Shown here: one piece after another, positions 8,630 to 17,380 of the stretch
Layout: the number at the start of each line of letters is the position of its first letter
How positions within the stretch are numbered: position 1 is the first letter of the stretch
NCBI GenBank assembly: GCA_963830715.1
Contig: CAWHNS010000020.1
Location: forward strand, 248,001 to 312,000
Source: CAVVMA01 sp963830715
Lineage (GTDB): Bacteria; Desulfobacterota; Binatia; Binatales; Binataceae
Reading direction: 5' to 3'
DNA length: 64,000 nucleotides
The notes under the pieces: model-generated
What the model was told of the DNA's origin: nothing
The model's input: the letters and a program-made list of their open reading frames with translations, nothing else
Databases searched by the model: none
Translations under genes and position numbers: made by a program

Positions 8630-8706
8630 GATGCGGCGCCTCGATGAGTACAATATCGAAGTGTCCGGACATCGTAAACCTGTGCTCATGGACCGCTGCG
8701 AAGCCC

Positions 8707-10122
8707 TCAACCTGGGGGCCTTGCGGCTCTCGACCGGGCATCTTCAAAATCAAACCAACCCTCACCGCGACGCCTGACGATCGAGAAGGTTGGCTCGTAC
8801 GCAAAAGTCGCATCGCCGGTCAGGGCAAAGGTTTTGCACGCGCGATCGTTCGCAAGCAGCAATGTCCTCGGTCTCCGGCCCTGCAAATCGGCTGCGTAAA
8901 CGGTCACAGCCCAACGGTCCATCGGAGTATTCCGAATCCAGGCAACAGAAGTCCGGGAGACGCAGCCGAGATCGGAATCCTCCAGATCGCACGTGAGCCG
9001 TCGGCTCATTCGTCGCCATTGCAGACTCTGAATCGAAAGGACTACCAGGAAGACCGCTCCGATTACCGGCAATGCGGAGAGGTGGGCCGCTGCTGGCTTG
9101 GTCTGCGCCAGGGCTCGCGGCCGCAGCTCCTCGAACGAGGCCCCGGCCATGAATATCAGCGAAACGGGTGGGACCCAGTATTTGTATTCCCAGCAATTCA
9201 TCGAGTCTGCGGGGTTAATCGCCCATACGACCAGCGCCACGCCCGCAAGGAACAGCGGCACCGCCAAATACGTGCGATTCGACGATCCGGCAGAACGCAG
9301 ACAGACGAGTGCGGCGACGGCTGTGAAGCCCACCGCAACCAGGGGCCATCCAAACACTGCCTCGCGCAGTGTGCGGACTACCGTGTCGAGGCTCAGCATG
9401 CGGCTTTCATATTTGTCGAGCCGCGCAACTGTCCTCAAGAGCAAAAGTACTCCCGCACCGAAAGCAAACCATAGAGACGTTTTTCGCACCTGGGGCCGCA
9501 CAATCGCAGATGCAATCGCGACCAGCATCGCAAAAGCCAGCGGGATGACGGTGCATGGATGCGAGACCGCCGCTCCGATCGACGCTGTCGCGACCAGCGG
9601 GAAAGCGAGCGCGGGTCCTGCGAGCAGGATCGCGAGCAGCGCCGGCCACATCAAGGTCACCGACGTGATGCATTCGCTAATGAAATTAAACTGTCCGGGG
9701 AGCGTGGCGATACATATTGACATCGCAGGCCAGATGAAAAGGGCAGGACGCCGCGAACGGCATAGGAGCCATGAGATCGCCAAGCCCAAGGCCGGAACTG
9801 ACGCATAGGCCGCGCAGAAAATGAGTCGGAGCACGTGGACGTTTTGAGTGAGATGGGCCGCGGCAAGCATCGGAAGCTGTAGAGGGACGTTTATGAGTCG
9901 GTCGTGAAAGACGGCGAACTTGTGATGATCGAGCACCGAGAAGAAATAAAAGGCGCCGTCAAAAGCGAGCGGCGCGTTCGAAATCACGGCGATTCCCAAC
10001 CCGAGCAATACAAGAGCAAAGAAGATCCCAACTGAGCGGTTAGACGGCTCGGGAGACCGCGTAGCTGTCACTCCCGTCGAACCAACGACCCTGGAAGCTC
10101 GACTTGGACTAATGGCTCTCAA
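8707..10122 (-). CDS. Polytopic membrane protein, downstream tandem copy
   Basis: 471 residues with about ten hydrophobic helices, for example SVGIFFALVLLGLGIAVIS, YASVPALGLAISWLLC, TLMWPALLAILLAGPALAF and LPVIGAVFLVVLSIQSLQW, and a soluble C-terminal tail of about 80 residues. No family is recognised; the topology and the glycosyltransferase context make a GT-C or a glycan/lipid transporter possible. It is a close paralogue of the next gene upstream, with long identical stretches such as AVTVYAADLQGRRPRTLLL. Translation begins at a TTG overlapping the upstream stop (TTGA), implying coupling. Confidence 0.7.
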   Translation of the reverse strand: MRAISPSRASRVVGSTGVTATRSPEPSNRSVGIFFALVLLGLGIAVISNAPLAFDGAFYFFSVLDHHKFAVFHDRLINVPLQLPMLAAAHLTQNVHVLRLIFCAAYASVPALGLAISWLLCRSRRPALFIWPAMSICIATLPGQFNFISECITSVTLMWPALLAILLAGPALAFPLVATASIGAAVSHPCTVIPLAFAMLVAIASAIVRPQVRKTSLWFAFGAGVLLLLRTVARLDKYESRMLSLDTVVRTLREAVFGWPLVAVGFTAVAALVCLRSAGSSNRTYLAVPLFLAGVALVVWAINPADSMNCWEYKYWVPPVSLIFMAGASFEELRPRALAQTKPAAAHLSALPVIGAVFLVVLSIQSLQWRRMSRRLTCDLEDSDLGCVSRTSVAWIRNTPMDRWAVTVYAADLQGRRPRTLLLANDRACKTFALTGDATFAYEPTFSIVRRRGEGWFDFEDARSRAARPPG

Positions 10123-11529
10123 CCTGGTGGCTTTTCGGTTCTCGACCGGGCATCTTCAAAATCAAACCAGCCCTTGCCGCGAGGCCTGACGAACAAGAAA
10201 TTGTCCTTGCCCACAAAAGTCGCATCGCCGGTCAGGGCGAAGGTTTTGCACGCGAGATCGTTCGCAAGCAGCAATGTCCGCGGTCTCCGGCCCTGCAAAT
10301 CGGCTGCGTAAACGGTCACGGCCCAATGGTCCATCGGAGTATTCCGAATCCAGTCAAGCGAAGTCCGTGAGACGCAGCCGCGATCGGAATTGTCCAGATC
10401 GCGTGTGAGTCTTTGGCCCATTCGTCCCCATTGCAGACTCTGAATCGAAAGGACTACCAGGAAAACCGCTCCGATTAACGGCAAGGCGGAGAGCTCGACC
10501 GCCGCGGGCTGCCTCTGCGCCAGGGCTGGCGGCCGCAGTCCCTCGAATGCGGCGCCGGCCATGAATACCAGCGAAACAGGGGGGACCGCATACTTGTAAT
10601 CAATGCACTTGATCCAGTCGGCCGGGTTAATCGCCCATACGACCAGCGCCGCGCCGGCGAGCAGCAGCGGTGCAACCAAATAGGTGCGAGCAGGCGATTC
10701 CGCAGAACTGAAGCAGATGAACGCGGCGACGACGCTGAAGCCCATCGCAACCAGAGGCCATCCGAGCACCGCTTCGCGCAATGTATAGATGACCGTGTCG
10801 AGGCTCAGGACACTGCTTTCATATGTGTCAAGCGGCACGAGCGTCCTTGCGAGCAATAATGCCCCCGCACCGAAAGCAAACCCCAGGGACGTTTTTCGCA
10901 CCTGGGGCCGGACAATCGCAGACGCAATCGCGACCAGCATCGTAAAAGCCAGCGGGATGACGGCGCAGGGATGCGAAACCGCCGCTCCGATTGACGCTAT
11001 CGCGACCAGCGGGAAAGCGAGCGCGGGTCCTGCGAGCAGGACCGCGATCAGCGCCGGCCACATCAAGGTCACCGACATGATGCATTCGGCGTTGAAGCAA
11101 AACTGTCCCGGGAGCGTGGCGATACATATCGATATGGCAGGCCAGATGAAAAGGGCAGGACGCCGCGAACGGCATAGGAGCCATGAGATCGCCAAGCCCA
11201 AGGCTGGAACTGACGCATAGGCCGCGCAGAAAATGAGTCGGAGCACGTGCACGTTTTGAGTGAGATGGGTCGCGGCAAGCGTCGGAAGCTGCAGAGGGAC
11301 GTTTATGAGCCGGCTATGGAAGGCCGCGAACTTGTGATGATCGAGCACGAAGAACAAGTAAAAGGCCCCGTCAAAGGAGAGCGGCGCGTCGAAAACTGCG
11401 GCTATTCCCGACCCGAGCAGTACGAGAGCAAAGAAGATCCCAACCGAACGGCTAAACGGTCCGGCAGACCGGGCCGCGGTTGCTCTTTTCCGAACTATCG
11501 ACTGCGCAAAAGGCCGGCTCGGCATGGTG
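8707..11529. repeat. 1.41-kb tandem gene duplication
   Basis: The two membrane-protein genes align over essentially their full length with a constant offset of 1411 bases; for example TCGACCGGGCATCTTC begins at 8731 and again at 10142. Identity is high but not complete, so the duplication is old enough to have diverged, with differences concentrated in the N-terminal 30 codons and in the soluble loops. The duplicated junction also recreates the same TTGA stop/start overlap in front of the second copy and in front of the radical SAM gene. Confidence 0.85.
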
Positions 11530-11558
11530 GCGAGATCCGCTGCAAGGCTCTCACTCAC
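10119..11558 (-). CDS. Polytopic membrane protein, upstream tandem copy
   Basis: 479 residues, same architecture as its downstream paralogue: an N-terminal helix SVGIFFALVLLGSGIAAVF, a periplasmic-looking loop LSFDGAFYLFFVLDHHKFA, several further helices, and a C-terminal soluble tail ending FDFEDARSRTEKPPG. The LSFDGAFY-type segment with an acidic residue in the first loop is reminiscent of GT-C transferases, where such an Asp is catalytic, but this is only suggestive. The start is GTG at 11556-11558, overlapping the stop of the pentapeptide-repeat gene (GTGA). The two copies evolved from a 1.4-kb tandem duplication. Confidence 0.7.
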   Translation of the reverse strand: MSESLAADLATMPSRPFAQSIVRKRATAARSAGPFSRSVGIFFALVLLGSGIAAVFDAPLSFDGAFYLFFVLDHHKFAAFHSRLINVPLQLPTLAATHLTQNVHVLRLIFCAAYASVPALGLAISWLLCRSRRPALFIWPAISICIATLPGQFCFNAECIMSVTLMWPALIAVLLAGPALAFPLVAIASIGAAVSHPCAVIPLAFTMLVAIASAIVRPQVRKTSLGFAFGAGALLLARTLVPLDTYESSVLSLDTVIYTLREAVLGWPLVAMGFSVVAAFICFSSAESPARTYLVAPLLLAGAALVVWAINPADWIKCIDYKYAVPPVSLVFMAGAAFEGLRPPALAQRQPAAVELSALPLIGAVFLVVLSIQSLQWGRMGQRLTRDLDNSDRGCVSRTSLDWIRNTPMDHWAVTVYAADLQGRRPRTLLLANDLACKTFALTGDATFVGKDNFLFVRPRGKGWFDFEDARSRTEKPPG

Positions 11559-12337
11559 AATTGACCGTCTCGATCCGTCCCCCGCAGGTCCGCGCCTGTG
11601 AGATCGGCCAGTTGCAATTCAGCCCGGCACAGATTCGCGTCGCGCAGATCTGCGCCGCGCAGATCGGCGCCCGTCAAATCGGCACGCGCGAGGTTCGCGC
11701 CGTACAGCCTCGCCCCCGCGAGCTTGGCGCCCTGAAGGTTGGCCCGTCCACCGAGATCGGCGCATTCCAGAATCGCGGCACGCAGGTCCGCGCTGCTGAG
11801 ATTCGCCTGGCGCAGGTCAGCGCCACGCAAATTTACGCCTCGAAGGTCCGCCCCACGCAGATCGGCGCCGCGCAATGAGACTTTTATCGGGCGGCCGCGA
11901 TCGCTGCAGCACGAGTCGCGGAGCTTCGCGCCGCGGAAATCTATTCCGGGCGGCGCGACGCTCAGATCGAGGCCAAAGACCGTCGCGTCACGCAGCTCCG
12001 CGCCCGACAAGTCCGCGCCCAGGCTGGCGCCATCGAGGAGCGCGCCGGTGAGATTCGCGCCTCGAAGTGAGACGCCGCGCAGGTCGATGCCGCGCAGATC
12101 CACTCCGGGAAGCTGCACGGCGGCGCAGTTTTTCTTCAGGCCGAGCCGAAGCAGGCCCAGGATAACCGGGACGCGCCGTCGCGCCACTTCACTAGCCAGC
12201 CGATGGCGCACGCGGTCCACCAGCAGCCATCGATGACTCCCGAGAGCTTCACGGCTGATGTGCGCCAGGTGACGCACACGGGCCTGCCAGGCGCCGCGTC
12301 TGCCGCCCACACCCGACCTGCCTGCGAGGTTCTCCAT
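11555..12337 (-). CDS. Pentapeptide-repeat protein
   Basis: 260 residues. After a 60-residue basic N-terminal segment (RVRHRLASEVARRRVPVIL) come two blocks of A(D/N)LxG-type pentapeptides, such as GIDLRGVSLRGANLTGALLD and ADLRGADLRGVNLRGADLRQ, separated by a short spacer with a CC pair. These fold as right-handed quadrilateral beta-helices and usually serve in protein interactions; no enzymatic residues are evident. There is no signal peptide. The gene overlaps the downstream membrane gene by GTGA and follows the GT2 fragment by 7 bases, so it is embedded in the glycosyltransferase operon and may scaffold it. Confidence 0.85.
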   Translation of the reverse strand: MENLAGRSGVGGRRGAWQARVRHLAHISREALGSHRWLLVDRVRHRLASEVARRRVPVILGLLRLGLKKNCAAVQLPGVDLRGIDLRGVSLRGANLTGALLDGASLGADLSGAELRDATVFGLDLSVAPPGIDFRGAKLRDSCCSDRGRPIKVSLRGADLRGADLRGVNLRGADLRQANLSSADLRAAILECADLGGRANLQGAKLAGARLYGANLARADLTGADLRGADLRDANLCRAELQLADLTGADLRGTDRDGQL

Positions 12338-12344
12338 GAGCCGG

Positions 12345-13055
12345 TCAGCGCGAGTGGCGGTCGGGTCGAAAGACCGGCGAGGGCACCAGCAGGACTCGAT
12401 GCCGCAATGCCCCTACGAATGTTGCGACCGTGAAGGCAACGTTGGTGAGGTAATGCACGACCCCCAGCTTGAACGTGGGCCAGGGGCGAAGCCCGGCATG
12501 CCTCACTTCATGCAGATAGTTGCGCATCGCCCACACCAATGCCGCGAAAGTGACGGCAGCCAGAGCCAGATGGCCGGTCCATGCCGACAGCAGGAAGACC
12601 CCGGCAAGACCGTGGGCCAGATAAAACTCGGTGGCAAACACGCACACGAGGATCGGAAAATAAGCGGTCTCTAGGCGCCCGAGCTTGCGGTTGCGCCCGT
12701 TCAACCAGTACAAGTGCAGGCCGCGAATGCCGGTCTTCGCGTACGGATACCCAACATAGAATCCCCAGCCCCACATCTGGCGGATCAGTTGCCACAGCGT
12801 GCGCCGCCCTTTGTGGCGGACTATCGCATCGTCTTCTCGATAGGCAACCCATCCATTACTCAGCGCTACGCGAAAGCACAGATCGACGTCTTCCGATTTG
12901 ACCGCGTTGAGGTCGTACATTCCGACCTCGCGCGCACACTGGCGGCGGATCGACAGGTTGTTGTTGGAAAAGTGAAAGAATCCCATCCGGATCGGACGAC
13001 CTGAAGCCGCGCGTCCATTCCTCGGGCCGGCGTTAAAAGGCAATTCAGCGAGCAT
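12345..13055 (-). pseudogene. C-terminal half of the GT2 glycosyltransferase, in a shifted frame
   Basis: 236 residues that continue the GT2 domain encoded just upstream. It contains the acceptor-side motif SNNNLSIRRQ, the catalytic ED motif in NAVKSEDVDLCFRVALSNGW, and then two or three transmembrane helices (YFPILVCVFATEFYLAHGL, HLALAAVTFAALVWAM). On its own it lacks the nucleotide-sugar-binding half, so it cannot be an independent enzyme. Its frame is reached from 13073-15061 by a minus-one shift at a run of A residues near 13080; one added A would give a single protein of about 905 residues. Listed as part of a disrupted gene. Confidence 0.8.
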
Positions 13056-13072
13056 AATCCTATAGCCGATTT

Positions 13073-15061
13073 TCAGGATTTGGTGTGATGGAAGATCCGG
13101 TAATAATTGTTGACGCTCGACGGCCGCGCGGCCGGTTCATGCCGCACCCACCCGCCGACGATGCCGATGTTGTCGGCGCGCAGGAATCCGCGCTCGATCG
13201 CGGCCAGCCAGTCGGGCGCGCTGATGCAGTCGTCGTCGATGAACGACACAATGTCGTGGGCGGCTTCCTCTATGATCATATTGCGCGCCCTCGGAATGCT
13301 GGCTTCGGCGAGAAAGCGGCGGCTAATCGGCAAGCGATCGCGGAACTGTTCGAGCACCGCTTGCGTGTGATCGCTCGATCCGTTGTCCACCACCAGCACC
13401 TCGTCCGGCGGTCGCACCTGGCGCGTCAGCGAATCGAGCATCTCCGCCAAGTCTCGGGCCCGATTACGCGTGATCACTCCCACCGTAATGTCCAGATGCT
13501 GGTGCGGCGGATCGAGCGTGATCGTAGCGGCGCCGGACAGGTACTGCCACATGAACTGGTGGAGGCAGTGATAGATATTGTTGGCCACCGGGACTGCCGC
13601 CACGTCGCCGTACAAATGCGCCCGGTATCTTTGGAGCTCGGCCAGGAAATCGCGGCATTCGGGATGCCGCCAGCGCAAATGGTCGAACAGATCGCCGGCG
13701 CCCTGAATCACCATTCGTTCATCAGAGCTCGCGATGCGCGCACACATGAGGCGCAGGGCTCTCTCGATGAGCTCACTCTCGTCCTCGCGATAAATGCACG
13801 GATAAGACAGCTTGGTCACATGGCCATCGTGAACGCGATACAGTTCCGCAAGTCCTCGAAACATCCCCTCCGCCAACTCCTTCTGCTCGGCGAGGACGCC
13901 GGCCGGCATGCCGAACGCAAGCCTGCCCTCGCACACCGCGGCGTACACGTTGGCGAACCGTAACGGGTCGAGCGGGACGAGATCGACGAACGTCGGCTGG
14001 CGAGTCGCGATGAACAGGAAGCCCTCGACCGACACGATTACATTTTCATCGATCGCAGCCTGGCGATGCATGGTCTGCCGCAGGCGATGGAGGCCCCGGT
14101 AGGCTCCTTCATGAAGCTCGAGCAACCGGATGCGCTCATCGATCGAGAAATACAGCAGGCCCGGGCCGAATCCGATCGGTACCGGAGCAAGACTCTTCAC
14201 GCTCAGACGGCCGCTGCGCTCCAGCTCCGCGATGGCCGGCGAGCGCCGCGCCGCCGGATCGAGGGCCGGCCGATCAAGGGTCTCACCCGAAGCGCTGCTC
14301 ACGTATTGAAGGTGAACGCCGGGCTCGCGCGCCTGCACCGCGTCGCACAGCCGCCGCGCCATTGCCAGCAGCAGGGAAAAGAGGCGATCGGGTTGGGCGG
14401 CGCGAAAAAACAGCCGCGTGTCGTTCTGGGTGAGAAACGTCAGCTCCGCATGCCCCCGTATGTCGGCCGCCGGCCCCGGCAGATCGAGCAGCTCCGCCAA
14501 TGCGATCATTTTGGTAAAGACGCGCTTCCAGAACACCAATCGCGCCGCGCTGCGGATATCCGTTACCAGCGACAACCGCAGCAGCGTGTCGAGCTCGACG
14601 AGCACTTCGCTCGTGGTGACGCGCGCGCCGGCGAAGCCGCGCGGCAACGGCTCGCCGTACAGATTCACCAGCCGGCCCTGCTTCAATCGCACGCTAAACG
14701 ATTCCGGGGCGGGGAAGCCCGCGGCGATGTCGGAAAGAAAGATCAGGTTGGCTTCCTTCTCGTGCCATCGGCCCAGGAACGGAAAGATCCGCCGCACGCG
14801 CTCGTAGGCAAGGGCAATCTCACCCGGAGCGGCGTCGTGACGTTTCACCCCCTCGCGCAGCACGATGATGAGATCAATGTCCGACAACCCGTAGGTGGGC
14901 TGCCCTTCGAAGTACGATCCGCAGCCGAAGATGCAGAATACCGCCGGATGCCTGGCGAGCGCGGCAACAACGCGCCGAAGCCCCAGGCCGTAGAGCCCGC
15001 GAAAGACTTGGCTGAGCGGCGTCAGATTGAGCAGGAGGATCGCGGATTGCATTAACCGCAT
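13073..15061 (-). CDS. Nucleotidyltransferase-like domain fused to GT2 glycosyltransferase (N-terminal part)
   Basis: 662 residues. Near residue 43 is a nucleotidyltransferase-fold signature, FGCGSYFEGQPTYGLSDIDL (GS followed by DxD), then about 400 residues of helical sequence without clear homology. From about residue 535 a family 2 glycosyltransferase begins: ITVGVITRNRARDLAEMLDS, VVDNGSSDHT, and the DxD-type SFIDDDCISAPDW. The frame stops at YYRIFHHTKS, in mid-domain; the rest is in the next frame downstream. The fusion is unusual: an NTase may act on a sugar or lipid precursor that the GT2 part then transfers. It precedes the pentapeptide and membrane genes in the same orientation. Confidence 0.78.
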   Translation of the reverse strand: MRLMQSAILLLNLTPLSQVFRGLYGLGLRRVVAALARHPAVFCIFGCGSYFEGQPTYGLSDIDLIIVLREGVKRHDAAPGEIALAYERVRRIFPFLGRWHEKEANLIFLSDIAAGFPAPESFSVRLKQGRLVNLYGEPLPRGFAGARVTTSEVLVELDTLLRLSLVTDIRSAARLVFWKRVFTKMIALAELLDLPGPAADIRGHAELTFLTQNDTRLFFRAAQPDRLFSLLLAMARRLCDAVQAREPGVHLQYVSSASGETLDRPALDPAARRSPAIAELERSGRLSVKSLAPVPIGFGPGLLYFSIDERIRLLELHEGAYRGLHRLRQTMHRQAAIDENVIVSVEGFLFIATRQPTFVDLVPLDPLRFANVYAAVCEGRLAFGMPAGVLAEQKELAEGMFRGLAELYRVHDGHVTKLSYPCIYREDESELIERALRLMCARIASSDERMVIQGAGDLFDHLRWRHPECRDFLAELQRYRAHLYGDVAAVPVANNIYHCLHQFMWQYLSGAATITLDPPHQHLDITVGVITRNRARDLAEMLDSLTRQVRPPDEVLVVDNGSSDHTQAVLEQFRDRLPISRRFLAEASIPRARNMIIEEAAHDIVSFIDDDCISAPDWLAAIERGFLRADNIGIVGGWVRHEPAARPSSVNNYYRIFHHTKS

Positions 15062-15265
15062 AATGGGCTATGTTTCCGCCCGGCAGGCGCCGGAGCTTTG
15101 GCGCGCATCGCGCACGGCTTCAAAACGCTGAGCCTGCTGAACTTCTCGCGCCCCGACATAACTATAGTTGCTGATGCCGACACCCCACGTACCATCTACA
15201 GACCGACCACGAGCAGTCATAACCCATCGCATCTGGACCGGCAACCACCCGGACTCCATCGATGA

Positions 15266-16171
15266 TTAGGAAACCGGCGCGGCGGCGTCACGCAGCATCT
15301 CGAAGATGTCGGCGCGGACATGCTTTTTCTGAACTTCTTCCGCGACGAACTTTTCCGCGACGGCGCCGTGCTCAATAGCTTCCCGCAACAGCGCAACGAA
15401 AAAGCTTTCCTGGCGACGATCGGGATGCGGCTGGTACTGCCCGGTCGGGGACTCCCGCAACTGAGTAAAGCGCTGTCCCAGACCGCGTAACATGTCGCTC
15501 GGATGAAAACCGGCGCGATATGGATACGACCCGATCTCGTTTAGATTAAAGTCCAGCGGCAATCCCGTCTTCCACGGTTGCGTCAGACGCTCAGTGTTGT
15601 GAAGCAGCTTCGTGCTCTCGGTGAGGGTGTCGCGGTGATTCCATTCATCCTCAAGGGGGCCGATCGCGTCCGGGTTTTCCATTGCGAGAAGAATCCAATG
15701 ATACATGTCGAGTCGTAGCGCAAAAGTGGCGTCGATGTGCTCGTCCCATCGCCAATGTTTCAGACGCGCGCAATCAAGCAGCATCACCGAACTGTAGTAG
15801 AGCCCGGAGGGGCGCCTGCGGCACAGAATCGCCTTTTGTTCCATATCGCGCCGCAGCAATTCACACACATCGCCAATCGCGAATATGTCGGGATCGAGCA
15901 CCAACGCCCGGCCCTGAAAGCCCATGAGCTGCGGCGCCATCATGCGAAGTGGATCGTGCGACTGAAGATCACGGTTGCGCCAGATGCAGACGCGTTTGTC
16001 CCACAGATAGCGCTGGCCTTCGTGACGATACAGATGAGGCGTCTCTTCGAGCCGCAACAGCCGCACCTCGAACTCCTCAGGATGTCGTGACCTGGCCTTC
16101 AGGGAGTACGCGCAGAGTGTCGCCCCCAGCATCTGCTTGTCGTTGGTATGAATGAAAACGACCGGTTTCAC
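15266..16171 (-). CDS. GT8-like glycosyltransferase
   Basis: 301 residues. The start KPVVFIHTNDKQMLGATLCA and the metal-binding DxD in ALVLDPDIFAIGD near residue 90 fit glycogenin/LPS galactosyltransferase-type (GT8) or related retaining transferases; LLHNTERLTQPWKTGLP resembles the H-x-x-x-x-KPW region of GT8. No membrane segment. It is the first gene of the minus-strand cluster, 204 bases upstream of the nucleotidyltransferase-GT2 gene. The gap holds a 63-codon open frame (15259-15068) without recognisable features. The donor and acceptor are unknown. Confidence 0.7.
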   Translation of the reverse strand: MKPVVFIHTNDKQMLGATLCAYSLKARSRHPEEFEVRLLRLEETPHLYRHEGQRYLWDKRVCIWRNRDLQSHDPLRMMAPQLMGFQGRALVLDPDIFAIGDVCELLRRDMEQKAILCRRRPSGLYYSSVMLLDCARLKHWRWDEHIDATFALRLDMYHWILLAMENPDAIGPLEDEWNHRDTLTESTKLLHNTERLTQPWKTGLPLDFNLNEIGSYPYRAGFHPSDMLRGLGQRFTQLRESPTGQYQPHPDRRQESFFVALLREAIEHGAVAEKFVAEEVQKKHVRADIFEMLRDAAAPVS

Positions 16172-16481
16172 GTCGGCAGTTCAGCGCGGAATCGAAGGCG
16201 GTCTGGACTTAGAGCAAGGACTATAAGCCAAGTCGGGCGGCTGGGGACATCGCCCGGCCGCTGCTTAGCATACTGTCGGGTATGTTAACCGAGTGTAACC
16301 AGCAGATTGAATTTGCAGGGGTCGCCGCGGTACCCTCTGCCTGGTTATAAAAGGTTCCGGTGGGCTTGACCTTTTATCTCATTGTTATATCGTTCGCTGG
16401 CGGGAGGGATGGTCCGGGGCCATAGTCTCCCAACTATATGCGGCGATTGGTTACGACCGTATTAACGGTTAGGGAGACAAG
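16172..16481. other. Divergent intergenic region, no gene seen
   Basis: 310 bases between the GT8-like gene (leftward) and an alpha/beta hydrolase (rightward). It is more AT-rich than its surroundings, with TTATAAAAGG near 16344 and TTGACC followed by TTTTATCTCATTGTTATATC near 16368-16393, so promoters in both directions are plausible. Spacing of the TTGACC to any TATAAT-like hexamer is not canonical. No coding frame is convincing. Confidence 0.4.
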
Positions 16482-17315
16482 GTGATTCAGAGCCATCTGC
16501 CCGGTCCTTCCGATTCCGAGCCGCCTCCCAAGCGGCCCGGCATTCTCGACATAATTGGCGAACTGCGCGCCCCCCTCGAAGCGATCGCGTTTCCGTTCCG
16601 GGCGATGTTCCATCCGTGGCCGCGATGCGCCAACGGCAGCGCCAGGACCGTGATGCTGATCCCCGGCTTCATGGCAGGCGACTTCACGCTCACGCCGCTG
16701 GCTCGCTTCTGCACCTGGCTTGGACATCGCGCCGAGTTCTGCGGTATCTGGCAGAATGCGCGATGCCCGCGCGCGACGCTCGAACGCCTGGCCACGCGGC
16801 TGCGCGAGATCTCGGATCGCGACGGCGCGCCGGTGGTGGTGGTGGGGCATAGCTTGGGCGGGATCTATGCGCGCGAGCTGGGCTCGCGCGATCCGGAACG
16901 GGTCGAGCGGGTCATCACGCTGGGCTCGCCGATCAACGCTCCGCGCGACTCCTGTCATACCGCGGTCCGTGCGGTGGCAGACTCGATGGCGGTGATTCGT
17001 GGGCAGCGCGAAGGATGCCTCACGGAGTCGTGTTCCTGCGGCCTGGAACTCACCCGCCGCCGCACCCACAACGTACCAATCACGGTGGTCTATTCGCGCA
17101 CCGACGGCATCGTCCACTGGGAGAGCTGCATCGACCGGACCGGTTCAGGGCCGGTCGAGCATGCCGAAGTGATGGGCAGCCACGTCGGGATGGCGGTGAG
17201 TCCGGATGTGTTCCGGATTATCGCCGATCGGCTGGCGATGCCGCGTCCCGAGGCCCGGCCACCGGCCACCCGCACGCTTCGCCTGATTCATCCCCGCCCC
17301 GCGGCGACGCACTAA
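16482..17315 (+). CDS. Alpha/beta hydrolase (lipase-like)
   Basis: 277 residues. The oxyanion-hole segment is VMLIPGFMAGDFTL, and the nucleophile elbow is VVVVGHSLGGIYARELG (Ser in GHSLGG). An Asp follows in VVYSRTDGIVHWE and a His in VMGSHVGMAVS, completing a plausible triad. The overall pattern resembles PGAP1/lipase class proteins and cutinase-like esterases acting on hydrophobic esters. There is no evident signal peptide. Start is GTG at 16482 with AGGGAGACAAG directly upstream. It lies divergent to the glycosyltransferase cluster; a link is possible but unproven. Confidence 0.82.
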   Translation: MIQSHLPGPSDSEPPPKRPGILDIIGELRAPLEAIAFPFRAMFHPWPRCANGSARTVMLIPGFMAGDFTLTPLARFCTWLGHRAEFCGIWQNARCPRATLERLATRLREISDRDGAPVVVVGHSLGGIYARELGSRDPERVERVITLGSPINAPRDSCHTAVRAVADSMAVIRGQREGCLTESCSCGLELTRRRTHNVPITVVYSRTDGIVHWESCIDRTGSGPVEHAEVMGSHVGMAVSPDVFRIIADRLAMPRPEARPPATRTLRLIHPRPAATH

Positions 17316-17380
17316 TCAAGCCCGCTCGCGAACGCGCGTCTCGTGGCGCGATCGCGGTCGATCGCGCAGCGCGCCGAAAC

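Noticed and set aside
13056..13095. Programmed minus-one frameshift in the GT2 gene
   Set aside because: No slippery heptamer or clear downstream pseudoknot, and many similar breaks elsewhere favour an indel.
15068..15259. 63-codon frame between the two glycosyltransferase genes
   Set aside because: No ribosome-binding site, family or conserved motif; could be a small gene but is not supported.
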